A DNA stretch of 10,667 nucleotides. Origin: an uncultured Coriobacteriaceae bacterium. Lineage in GTDB: Bacteria; Actinomycetota; Coriobacteriia; Coriobacteriales; Atopobiaceae. Within the stretch, counting starts at the first letter, position 1; every line of letters begins with the position of its first letter. The stretch lies in assembly GCA_902766805.1 (NCBI GenBank), contig CACXFF010000122.1, positions 1-10,667 on the forward strand, in the 5' to 3' direction. Below are positions 1 to 6,953 of the stretch, piece after piece. The notes below the pieces were generated by a model. It was given only the letters and a program-made list of their open reading frames with translations. It did not search any database and was not told the origin of the DNA. The translations under genes were made by a program, and so were the position numbers.

Positions 1-892
1 CAGGCTCCACCTCGTAGTAGCCGCCGGAGTTGCTGTTGCCGCCGTTCTCCGAGCGTCCGCCGCCGCCGTTCTCCGTGCCGCCCGCGCTGCCGTTGTCCAC
101 CGGAGCGCTCTGGTTCTGGCGTGCGGCCTCGGCGGCCGCGGCCGCAGCTGCCTCACGGGCCGCTGCCTCCTGGGCCGCTGCGGCTTCGGCTGCTGCCGCG
201 GCGGCTGCGGCTGCCTCGGCCGCGGCCTGCGCAGCAGCGGCCTCCTGGCGCTGGCGCTCGAGCTCGGCCTGGCGCTCCTCCTCGAGCTTGGCGGCGACCT
301 CGGCGTCCAGGTGGTCCACGAAGGCGGCCTGCTTGGCCTCCTGCTCGCGCAGCTCCTTGACCTGGACCTCCTTATCGGCCACGAGCCTCTTCTGCTCGGC
401 CTCCTGCGCCTCGAGGTCTTCCTTGCTCTGCTTGAGCTGTGCCTGCAGCGTCTTGACGGCGCCGATGGCCTCGGAGTCCTTCTGGTACACCTTGCCGGCG
501 TAATAGATGTTGTTGACCAGTTCCTCGAAGCTGGAGGATTCCAGGAAGATGGAGAGCAGGCTCACCGTGCCGCTCTTGTAGTTGGCCGCCACGCGCTTGC
601 CCAGCGTCTCCTGGGCCTTCTCGAGCTGCGCCTGCTGCTCGTTGATCTGCGCCTCCGTGTCGGCGATCTGCTGGGTGGTGATCCCGAGCGCGTACTCGGT
701 CTCGTGCAGGTCCTCGCCGGCGGCCTGCGTCTGGTTCGTCAGTTCGTCGAGCTGGGTGCGCGCCACGTCGAGCTGCGCCTGAAGCTCGGAAGAGGTGAGC
801 GCCATGGCCGCCGTGGGAGCGCCCTGCAGCGCAAGGGTCCCGGCGAGCGCGAACGCCACCAGCTTGCGGGCTTTGCCCTGAATCCGAAGCAT
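1..892 (-). CDS. Secreted coiled-coil protein, PcsB/CwlO-like N-terminus, probable peptidoglycan hydrolase (3' end missing)
   Basis: The frame stays open from an ATG at 892-890 to the left edge (297 codons visible), so the C-terminus is missing. Residues 1-31 form a signal peptide: basic start (MLRIQGKARK), hydrophobic core, and a probable cut after AMA. Residues 35-100 and 135-215 are heptad-rich coiled coil (Q/E/A/L). Between them, GKRVAANYKSGTVSLLSIFL with the following S/F/E-L segment (about 99-130) matches the conserved patch of PcsB/CwlO-type coiled-coil domains. Residues 217-258 are almost pure Ala with E/Q/R, and 264-291 are a Gly/Asn/Ser linker. In such proteins the linker leads to a C-terminal catalytic domain, often NlpC/P60 or CHAP; none is visible here, so the hydrolase activity is inferred. 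An in-frame TAA lies 18 bases before the ATG, and a GAGG sits about 11 bases upstream; a GTG two codons earlier is possible. The gene is divergent from murJ. Confidence 0.85.
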   Translation of the reverse strand, partial: MLRIQGKARKLVAFALAGTLALQGAPTAAMALTSSELQAQLDVARTQLDELTNQTQAAGEDLHETEYALGITTQQIADTEAQINEQQAQLEKAQETLGKRVAANYKSGTVSLLSIFLESSSFEELVNNIYYAGKVYQKDSEAIGAVKTLQAQLKQSKEDLEAQEAEQKRLVADKEVQVKELREQEAKQAAFVDHLDAEVAAKLEEERQAELERQRQEAAAAQAAAEAAAAAAAAAEAAAAQEAAAREAAAAAAAEAARQNQSAPVDNGSAGGTENGGGGRSENGGNSNSGGYYEVEP

Positions 893-943
893 ACACACTT
901 CTTCCTCTTAGCCTGTAGAAACGCCGTGAAGGCGCGGAAAGGG

Positions 944-974
944 ATTTTACCACGCGTGCATGAACGCAGGCCAA
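944..974 (-). promoter_or_regulatory. Predicted promoter of the coiled-coil hydrolase gene
   Basis: Read on the minus strand, TGG followed by TAAAAT (952 down to 944) is a good extended -10 box (TAAAAT is 5/6 to TATAAT). A TTGGCC at 974-969 could be the -35, but the 19-base spacer is long. Transcription would start near 937 and leave a leader of about 45 bases before the ATG at 892. This is a prediction from sequence alone. Confidence 0.5.
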
Positions 975-990
975 CCCCCTGTGGTATAGA
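962..990 (+). promoter_or_regulatory. Predicted murJ promoter (extended -10)
   Basis: TGG followed by TATAGA (982-990) is an extended -10 element on the plus strand. No convincing -35 is seen at the usual distance (GAACGC at 962-967). This fits an extended -10 promoter or one dependent on an activator. The start site would fall near 996-998, about 60 bases before the TTG start of murJ. Confidence 0.5.
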
Positions 991-995
991 CTGTC

Positions 996-1009
996 TGCAA
1001 GCGCTTGCG
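996..1009. promoter_or_regulatory. Palindromic operator candidate, LacI/cre-like, at the murJ start site
   Basis: GCAAGCGCTTGC at 997-1008 is a perfect 12-bp palindrome with a central CG. With its flanks, TGCAAGCGCTTGCG matches 9 of the 10 fixed positions of the LacI-family/CcpA cre pattern TGNAANCGNTNNCA. It sits where the murJ transcript is predicted to begin, a typical repressor position. The regulator is unknown, and the same palindrome could instead form a short RNA hairpin. Confidence 0.45.
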
Positions 1010-1043
1010 CCCACGGGGCTCTCCCTGAGGACAAACGCCCACG

Positions 1044-1051
1044 TAAGGAGG
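1044..1051 (+). promoter_or_regulatory. Ribosome binding site that decides the murJ start
   Basis: TAAGGAGG is a near-perfect Shine-Dalgarno sequence. It lies 6 bases before an in-frame TTG (1058) but 18 bases before the first nearby ATG (1070), so the TTG is the favoured start codon. Confidence 0.8.
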
Positions 1052-1057
1052 CTTTTC

Positions 1058-2878
1058 TTGGCACGGCACATGGCTCAGGCGGGCTCGGAGGGGACGGCTC
1101 GCAAATATGTGGATACTGTAGTGACGGATGCCGCTGGGCGCCCGCACGACAGCCATCTGCCGATAGCCGAAGAGCCCCGTCCGGCCGCTGATGGCGCGGA
1201 CAGTGCAGTCGGCGCGGACAGCGCGGAGTTCGAGCTGCCGACGACAGTACCCGCGCCAGACGGCGAGCCTGCCGCGCTGTCTGGGCAAAGCGCGACTTCC
1301 GAGGCGGACACGACGGTGCAGGTCGGACGTTCCGCCGCCCTCATGAGCCTGCTCGTCATCGTGAGCCGCATCACGGGCTTCCTGCGCACTTGGGGCCAGG
1401 CCGCCGCGATGGGCGTCACGGTCACGGCGAGCTGCTACACGGTGGCCAACAACATGCCCAACCAGCTCTACGAGCTCGTGATGGGCGGCATGTTGGCCAC
1501 GGCCTTCCTGCCGGTGTACCTGTCGGTCAAAGAGCGCGCTGGGCGCGAGGGGGCCAACCGCTACACCTCCAACCTGCTCTCCATCGTGATGCTCGTGCTG
1601 GGCGTGCTCACGGCCGTCTCGTTCGTGTTTGCGGGCCAGGTGATCTGGACGCAGTCCTTCGGCGCCACGAGCGAGTTCGACTTCGAGCTCGCCACCTGGT
1701 TCTACCGCTTCTTTGCGATCGAGATCGTGCTCTATGCGCTCTCGGCCGTGATGAGCGGCGTGCTCAACGCCGAGCGCGACTACCTGTGGAGCAACGCCGC
1801 TCCCATCTTCAACAACATCGTGTGCACGGCGTCTTTTGTGGGCTACTCGGTGTTCTTGCACTCGATGCCGCAACTGGCGCTCGTGATCCTGGCGCTCGGC
1901 AACCCGCTGGGCGTGCTCATCCAGGTGGTCATGCAGATCCCGAGCCTGCGCCGCCACGGCATCCGCCTGAGCTTCCGCATCGACTGGCACGACCCCGCCC
2001 TGAAGGAGACCCTGTCCATCGGCATCCCGTCGCTCGTCGTGACCATCGTGAGCTTCATCACCGTGAGCGTGCAGACCTCCAGCGCGCTGTCCGCCACGCC
2101 TGCAGGCGCGAGCGTCACGTACTACACGCGCCTCTGGTACACCCTGCCCTACGCCATCTTGGCCATCCCCATCACCACCGCGATGTTCACCGAGCTGTCC
2201 GACGAGGTCTCCAAAGGCGACATGGAAGGCTTCAGGCGCGGCGTCTCGCACGGTAGCTCCCAGATCCTTTTCTTCCTCATCCCCATGACCATCTACCTTG
2301 TGGTCTTTGCCGAGCCGCTCATCAAGATCATGGCGGCGGGGCGCTTCACGCCCGACGAGGTGAGCATGACCGCGTCCTACCTGGCCGTGCTCGCCTTGGC
2401 GCTGCCCTTCTACGGGGTGTGCACCTACCTGCAGAAGGCCTGCTCGGCCCTGCGGCGCATGCACGTCTTCGCCGCGGCCAACGTCGCGGGCGGCGTCGCG
2501 CAGATCGTCTGCTGCCTGTGGCTCACCCCCGTCTACGGGCTCAACATGGTGGCCCTCTCCAGCCTGCTCATCTTCCTCATCGACGACGTCATCACCCTGC
2601 TGTACCTGCGCGGCAGCCTGGGTGGCATCGGCATGGGCGCCATTTTGGGTGCCACGCTGCGTTCCTGCGCGCTCGGTGCGGCGGGCGGTGCCGTGGGTTG
2701 GGGCATCCTGACCCTCTTGGGCACATGGCTGCCGCTCGGCGGTGGCACCTTCGAGGCGCTCGTGCATACCGTGGCGGCCGGCCTGCCCGCGCTCTTGGTG
2801 ACCTTTGGCTTGGCCTTGGCGTTCAAGGTGCCGGAGTCCTCGGTGATGCGCAGCCTCGTCGGCCGCTTCCGTCGCTAG
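1058..2878 (+). CDS. murJ: Lipid II flippase MurJ (MviN family), actinobacterial type
   Basis: A 606-residue polytopic membrane protein of the MOP superfamily, expected to flip lipid-linked peptidoglycan precursor across the cytoplasmic membrane. Residues 1-90 are a hydrophilic Ala/Asp/Glu/Pro-rich cytoplasmic extension, making it longer than the roughly 510 residues of E. coli MurJ. The membrane core starts at about 92 with SRITGFLRTWGQAAAMG (103-119), the MurJ first-helix signature; its two Arg (104, 110) correspond to E. coli R18 and R24. The following VANNMPNQLYELVMGGMLA (129-147) matches the second helix as I recall it from actinobacterial MviN. There the E. coli D39 and R52 positions appear to be Ser and Tyr, probably a lineage trait. 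TYYTRLWYTLP (354-364) is the helix near E. coli R270. Many hydrophobic helices follow to the basic end FRR. The TTG start is chosen for the RBS at 1044-1051. It heads a cluster with femX and the fusion gene downstream. Confidence 0.93.
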   Translation: MARHMAQAGSEGTARKYVDTVVTDAAGRPHDSHLPIAEEPRPAADGADSAVGADSAEFELPTTVPAPDGEPAALSGQSATSEADTTVQVGRSAALMSLLVIVSRITGFLRTWGQAAAMGVTVTASCYTVANNMPNQLYELVMGGMLATAFLPVYLSVKERAGREGANRYTSNLLSIVMLVLGVLTAVSFVFAGQVIWTQSFGATSEFDFELATWFYRFFAIEIVLYALSAVMSGVLNAERDYLWSNAAPIFNNIVCTASFVGYSVFLHSMPQLALVILALGNPLGVLIQVVMQIPSLRRHGIRLSFRIDWHDPALKETLSIGIPSLVVTIVSFITVSVQTSSALSATPAGASVTYYTRLWYTLPYAILAIPITTAMFTELSDEVSKGDMEGFRRGVSHGSSQILFFLIPMTIYLVVFAEPLIKIMAAGRFTPDEVSMTASYLAVLALALPFYGVCTYLQKACSALRRMHVFAAANVAGGVAQIVCCLWLTPVYGLNMVALSSLLIFLIDDVITLLYLRGSLGGIGMGAILGATLRSCALGAAGGAVGWGILTLLGTWLPLGGGTFEALVHTVAAGLPALLVTFGLALAFKVPESSVMRSLVGRFRR

Positions 2879-2968
2879 GGCGCCCGACCGCGCGAGGCGG
2901 CGTCCGTCGGCCTGTGCCTCGTCCGTCTGCCCGCCGCCGTCCGCGTCCGCATTTCCCCCAGTCCTGCG

Positions 2969-3006
2969 CGCTCGCGCGACTCCTCTGCGGAGGCGTTGCG
3001 CGAGCG
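2969..3006 (+). other. Long GC-rich hairpin between murJ and the femX-like gene
   Basis: Arms 2969-2980 and 2995-3006 pair over 12 bp (one G-T). After a single T/C mismatch the stem continues with CCTC/GAGG around a TGCG loop (2982-2993), giving about 16 pairs in all. No T-run follows, so it is not a canonical intrinsic terminator. It could be a transcript-processing or stabilising element, a partial terminator, or a protein-binding dyad. The rest of the 187-base gap (2879-3065) shows no gene and no convincing promoter. Confidence 0.65.
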
Positions 3007-3065
3007 GCTACACTTATGTGCGTTACACACGTATCTCAGCTGCAGCGCCCAAGGAGGGAGTTCGC

Positions 3066-4061
3066 ATGATCATCCGCGAAACAACGCAACAGAAGGAGTG
3101 GTCCGACCTGGTGGACGAGCTCCAGGCACACCCCCTGCAACGTTGGGAGTGGGGGCACTTCAAGGCCAGCACGGGCCCGTGGACGGTGCATCGCCTGATC
3201 ATCGTGTCAGACGGCGAGCGCGTGGGCGGCGCGCAGGTGCTCGTGCGCAAGATGCCGTTTCCGCTGGGTGCCATCTGCTACGTGCCCCGCGGACCTTTCA
3301 TGCGTGACCCTGCGCTGCTGGCCCATGCCTGCAATCTGGTTGCCGACTGGTGCCGCCGCAACACCGATGCCGTGAGCGTCAAGATAGAGCCTGCGTCCAC
3401 GACGCTGGTGCTCGACGACAGCTGGCTGCCATCGGCGCGCGTGCTCTACCCGCAGACCGCGCTCATCGAGCTGGGCCGTCCGGCCGACAAGGTGATCGCG
3501 TCCATCCCGAACGAGGCGACGCGCGAGTACATGATCAGGTCCGAGGAGGACGGCGTGCGCGTGCGGCGCGCGACCCTGCAAGACGTGGACACCGTGCTGG
3601 CCCTCTACCACGAGTACGCGAACAATATCGGCGCCACGATGCGCGAGGACAACTACTACCGCACGGCCTTCCGTGAGCTGTCGGGCGTCAGCGAGCTGCT
3701 CGTCGCCGAATACGAGGGCAACATGCTGGCCTTCCTGTGGACCATCTTCACCGCGGGCTCGACCTTCGAGCTGTGGGAGGGCGTCACGGAGGAAGGCCTG
3801 CGCATGCGGGCCAACTACCTGCTCAAGCGCTGCTCCATCCAAGCGGCTTGCGAACGTGGGTCGCAGGTCTACGACCTCAACGGCACGCAGACCGACGGCC
3901 GCATGGACTTCAAGCTGATGCTCGTGGAGGGCCCCACCTCGTGGGTCGGGAGTTACGACCGCCCGATCAGCTTGTGGTACAGCATGATGAACGCGGCGTT
4001 CAACCTGCGCAGGATCCACAAGGAGCGCGCGGGCAGCCGCCACGAGGCCACCGAGGAATAG
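3066..4061 (+). CDS. FemX/FemAB-family peptidoglycan interpeptide-bridge aminoacyl transferase
   Basis: A 331-residue soluble protein of the Fem family, which moves an amino acid from aminoacyl-tRNA to the side-chain amine of the stem peptide of lipid II or UDP-MurNAc-peptide. It shows the two-GNAT layout. The first half has LQRWEWGHFKASTGPW (24-39), a basic VLVRKMPF segment (58-65) and CYVPRGPF (71-78), all typical Fem motifs. The second half (about 165-290) has a GNAT-like core with LLVAEYEGNMLAFLWTIF (211-228) and QVYDLNGT (267-274), comparable to the Fem YD/N-x-x-G motif. No long coiled-coil arm is seen, as in the shorter FemX-like members. The ATG at 3066 is 8 bases after AAGGAGG (3051-3057); an earlier in-frame ATG at 3018 has no such site. 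The fusion gene follows after 36 bases, so they are probably co-transcribed. The amino acid transferred cannot be read from sequence. Confidence 0.9.
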   Translation: MIIRETTQQKEWSDLVDELQAHPLQRWEWGHFKASTGPWTVHRLIIVSDGERVGGAQVLVRKMPFPLGAICYVPRGPFMRDPALLAHACNLVADWCRRNTDAVSVKIEPASTTLVLDDSWLPSARVLYPQTALIELGRPADKVIASIPNEATREYMIRSEEDGVRVRRATLQDVDTVLALYHEYANNIGATMREDNYYRTAFRELSGVSELLVAEYEGNMLAFLWTIFTAGSTFELWEGVTEEGLRMRANYLLKRCSIQAACERGSQVYDLNGTQTDGRMDFKLMLVEGPTSWVGSYDRPISLWYSMMNAAFNLRRIHKERAGSRHEATEE

Positions 4062-4097
4062 CGCAGGGCTCTGTCCTGCCTACGAGGAGTGTTGCAG

Positions 4098-6641
4098 ATG
4101 TCCAAGCCACAGGTGAACGATCCGGCCCGTGACCTGCGTGCGGCGATGGCCGAACGCACGGGCACGAGGCGTGATGACTGGTTTTGCGTGTACAAGGCGC
4201 GCTACGGGATGCAGGTCGTCTTCGGGGCGTTGCGCGAGCGGTACGGGGTCGGCGAGGTGCTCACGCAGCTGTTCACGTGCTGCACGGCGGTCGCGCCCAT
4301 CATGAGCGCGGGGCTGTCCCCGCGCTACGTGGACCTGGCCGACGACTCGCTGGCGATCGACGCGAGCCTGCTGTTCCTGGACGGTTCCTCACGCGCACTG
4401 CTGCTGCAGCACACCTTTGGCATCGTGCTGCCCGAACGTGACGCCGAGATCGTGCGCGCCGCCCATGCGGCGGGGGCCATTGTGGTGGAGGACTCGGCGC
4501 ACTGTGTCGGCAGGATGTCGCGTGACGGCGAGGGACGCCCCCTCGCCGACGTCTCCATCCATTCCTTTGGCGTGGAGAAGCAGGTGTCGGACACGTACTT
4601 CGGCGGCATGGTGTGGGTGAATCCCGCCATGAACGATCCGGCGCTGCGCGATGCCGTCGTGGCGGCGCTCTCCTCGCTGCCGCCAGTGGACGAGAGTCGC
4701 GAGAAGGCGGCCAAGGCCTACCGTAACCAGCTGCGCGTGCTCACCCGCCTGCCACACGAGGCGAGTGAGCGCTTGCGCGCGCGTCTGGTGAGCCGGGGAA
4801 GCTTCGAGCCCGCGGTCTCCGACGCCGAGCTTGCTGGCGAGCTGCCGCTGGCGCCGTCTCAGCCGGGTTCTTGGGTCGCAGAGCAGGCCTTGGGTGGCGT
4901 GCGCCGCCTTGACGGCATCGAGGCCCGCCGCAGCATCTGCGTGGACGCCTACCTCTCGGTTTTCGCCGATGCCGACGAGAGCCTGACGCGCGACTTGCTC
5001 CTGCCTGCCGACCTCCCTGCGCTCTACGGCCAGCCGCTGCTGCGCTTCCCCGTGAGCCTGCCGACGTCGGCGCTGGCAGACCTCGTGCGCACCAAGGTCG
5101 CCGAGCGCGGCTTCTACGCTGTCAACTGGGGGCGGCCCCTGCTCTACCCCGGTCCGACGGACCTCGCCGCCTTCGGCTGGGATGGCTCGCTGGAGCTCCT
5201 GCCACGCACAAAGCGCTGGAGTCGCGGCATCGTGGGCCTGCCCACCGACCTCGGCCCCGTCCAGGCGCGCGAGCTCGCACAGATGGTGTTGGCGCTCGTC
5301 GCGGGCAAGAACAGAGAGAGCATGGCCGCCTCGGCCGTGAGAGGGGAGAGCCCCGTGGCACACAAGCCCGCCAACCTTGCGCTGGTGCGTACCGAAGACG
5401 ACGTCCGCGCCCGGCTCGTGCCGGTGTGCGTGGGCGGTGACCTGTTGGCCTACGCATACACGCGCGAGTTCCACAAGGAGTACGGCCTGCGTCCCATCGT
5501 GCTGTCCTCCATCGACGTGCGCATCACGTCGTCCTCCAAGCACTGCGAGTATCGCGTGGTCCCCGGCATGAATGACGAGGCCACCGTGGTGGAGTACTTG
5601 GGCGCGCTCGGCCGCGACCTGGCGAGCCAGGGCAAGGTGGGCCTGGTGCTGGGCTTGGCCGACTGGCAGGCCCGCGTGCTGTCCGCCCACAAGGAAGAGC
5701 TGTCCGAGTGGTTCGTGGTGCCCTACATCGATTTTGCCTTGCTTGACGAAATCACGCAGAAGCGTCGCTTCTACGAGCTGTGCGAGGAGCTGGACATCCC
5801 GTACCCGCACACCTGGTACCTGCCCTGCCCGCACGAGCACGAGCCGCTCGACACGAGCCAGTTCCCCTACCCGCTCATCGCCAAGCCGTCCAACTCGGCG
5901 GCTTGGGATGCCATTGACTTCCCGGGCAAAAAGAAGATCTACGAGATCGAGACGCCCGAGGAGCTCACCCGTGCCTACGAGGCCGTGTGCGCCGGTCCCT
6001 ATGAGCACGAGCTCATCATCCAGGACTTCATCCCCGGCGGCGACGACGCGATCCGTTCGCTCACGACCTTCTCTGACGCCCAAGGCCGCATGCGCGTGGT
6101 GGCGGGCGGTCGCGTGGCCCTGCAGGACCACTCGCCGTTGGCCATCGGCAATCCCGTGTGCATCCTCTCCGAGAAGGTGGACGCAATCATCGAGGGCGCC
6201 GAGCGCTTCTTGGCTCGCGTAGGCTATCGCGGCTACGCCAACTTCGACATCAAGTATGACGAGCGTGACGGCAGCTACCGCTTCTTCGAGGTGAACACGC
6301 GTCCCGGGCGCAACACCTACTATGTGAGCTTGGGAGGCGTGAGTTTCGTGCGGCCCATCGTGGACGAGTTCGTGCTGGGGCGCGAGGTGCCGTACCGGGA
6401 GGCCTACGACCCGTACCTGTACACCATCGTGCCGCCCGTGGTGGTCAAGCGTTCCGTAGAGGATCCCGCGCTGCGCGACGACGTGCTCGCCGCCTACCGC
6501 GACGGACGTGCGCACAACCCGCTCGACTACAACGCCGATTGCGTGCAACACAAGCTGTACGCCAAACTCTATACAGAGAACCAGGTACGCAAGTTCAAGA
6601 AGTACCTCTGGGACACCGGCGGTAAACAGGCCGACGTGTAG
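4098..6641 (+). CDS. Fusion protein: DegT-type PLP aminotransferase-like domain + D-aspartate-ligase-like ATP-grasp
   Basis: An 847-residue, apparently cytoplasmic two-domain protein. Residues 30-400 resemble the DegT/DnrJ/EryC1/StrS fold type I PLP enzymes: VVEDSAHCVG (129-138) supplies the Asp that would hold the PLP ring nitrogen (D132) and the S-A-H motif, and SIHSFGVEKQVSDTYFGG (153-170) carries the likely Schiff-base lysine K161 followed by the usual GG. Residues 436-765 are an ATP-grasp ligase: PLIAKPSNS (592-600) around nucleotide-binding K596, LIIQDFIPGGDD (639-650), ANFDIKYD (714-721) and FFEVNTRPGRNT (729-740) with metal-binding D717, E731 and N733. From recall it resembles the D-aspartate ligase of Enterococcus faecium (Aslfm). 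About 35 residues joined by a low-complexity stretch (402-425) separate the domains. The ATG at 4098 is 8 bases after GAGGAG (4084-4089); GTG 4089 and TTG 4092 are in frame but overlap or crowd that site. The context (murJ, femX) supports a role in peptidoglycan side-chain synthesis. Substrates are unproven. Confidence 0.85.
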   Translation: MSKPQVNDPARDLRAAMAERTGTRRDDWFCVYKARYGMQVVFGALRERYGVGEVLTQLFTCCTAVAPIMSAGLSPRYVDLADDSLAIDASLLFLDGSSRALLLQHTFGIVLPERDAEIVRAAHAAGAIVVEDSAHCVGRMSRDGEGRPLADVSIHSFGVEKQVSDTYFGGMVWVNPAMNDPALRDAVVAALSSLPPVDESREKAAKAYRNQLRVLTRLPHEASERLRARLVSRGSFEPAVSDAELAGELPLAPSQPGSWVAEQALGGVRRLDGIEARRSICVDAYLSVFADADESLTRDLLLPADLPALYGQPLLRFPVSLPTSALADLVRTKVAERGFYAVNWGRPLLYPGPTDLAAFGWDGSLELLPRTKRWSRGIVGLPTDLGPVQARELAQMVLALVAGKNRESMAASAVRGESPVAHKPANLALVRTEDDVRARLVPVCVGGDLLAYAYTREFHKEYGLRPIVLSSIDVRITSSSKHCEYRVVPGMNDEATVVEYLGALGRDLASQGKVGLVLGLADWQARVLSAHKEELSEWFVVPYIDFALLDEITQKRRFYELCEELDIPYPHTWYLPCPHEHEPLDTSQFPYPLIAKPSNSAAWDAIDFPGKKKIYEIETPEELTRAYEAVCAGPYEHELIIQDFIPGGDDAIRSLTTFSDAQGRMRVVAGGRVALQDHSPLAIGNPVCILSEKVDAIIEGAERFLARVGYRGYANFDIKYDERDGSYRFFEVNTRPGRNTYYVSLGGVSFVRPIVDEFVLGREVPYREAYDPYLYTIVPPVVVKRSVEDPALRDDVLAAYRDGRAHNPLDYNADCVQHKLYAKLYTENQVRKFKKYLWDTGGKQADV

Positions 6642-6661
6642 CTTGTACGAACTGACCCTGG

Positions 6662-6710
6662 AACGACTGCGCCGCCCTCGCCTTTCGGTTGGGGGTGGCG
6701 TCGTTTGTTG
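6662..6710 (+). terminator. Probable intrinsic terminator of the cell-wall cluster
   Basis: Twenty bases after the stop codon, AACGAC (6662-6667) pairs with GTCGTT (6700-6705), and GCCGCCC (6671-6677) pairs with GGGTGGC (6693-6699, one G-T), with a 3-base bulge (6668-6670) on the left side. The tail TTTGTTG is T-rich but not a clean run. It is well placed to end the murJ-femX-fusion transcript. Confidence 0.6.
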
Positions 6711-6723
6711 CCTGGGAGCTTTC

Positions 6724-6953
6724 GGCTGTGGGGTAACAACCTGTTGCGGCCACGATGTCCGGACGGGGACGGGCGGCGCGCCTCCGAGAACGGGCCGCTT
6801 GGCTGGTACGGGGACGGGCGGCGCGGACCGCGACGCCCTCTGACTCCCTGCGCCGAGGACATGCCCCGTGGCCCACGCCGATCCGTCCCCGCGCCAGCAA
6901 CGTGGTCCGAGCATTGCCGTGCTGCCTCACGGCCAAAGGCTCTGGGGTAACAA
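6724..6953. repeat. Near-identical 16-base direct repeats 214 bases apart
   Basis: GGCTGTGGGGTAACAA (6724-6739) and GGCTCTGGGGTAACAA (6938-6953) differ at one base and point the same way. Both are followed by a similar run (CCTGTTG versus GCCTTGTTTT). They bracket the very GC-rich part of the gene-free stretch. They could be duplicated boundaries of an inserted segment or copies of a dispersed motif; no transposase or integrase is present between them. Confidence 0.5.
6763..6825. repeat. Exact 18-bp direct repeat, two copies
   Basis: ACGGGGACGGGCGGCGCG occurs at 6763-6780 and again at 6808-6825, with starts 45 bases apart. A related inverted form (TCCGTCCCCG, about 6885-6894) occurs further on. 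The repeats lie in non-coding DNA and no function is evident. Confidence 0.75.

Noticed and set aside
311..1057. Plus-strand frame open upstream of murJ that would make an 855-residue protein
   Set aside because: It is antisense to the coiled-coil hydrolase gene, and the strong ribosome binding site at 1044-1051 with the TTG at 1058 marks the real start.
947..2767. Long minus-strand open frame opposite murJ
   Set aside because: Its translation is His/Arg/Glu-rich with no membrane helices or domains; it mirrors the GC codon bias of murJ, which has clear family motifs.
2969..3006. Rho-independent terminator after murJ
   Set aside because: The stem is strong but no T-run follows; I list it as a hairpin of unknown role instead.
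4389..6914. Long minus-strand open frame opposite the PLP/ATP-grasp gene
   Set aside because: It is the low-information antisense shadow of a gene with well-placed catalytic motifs and its own ribosome binding site.
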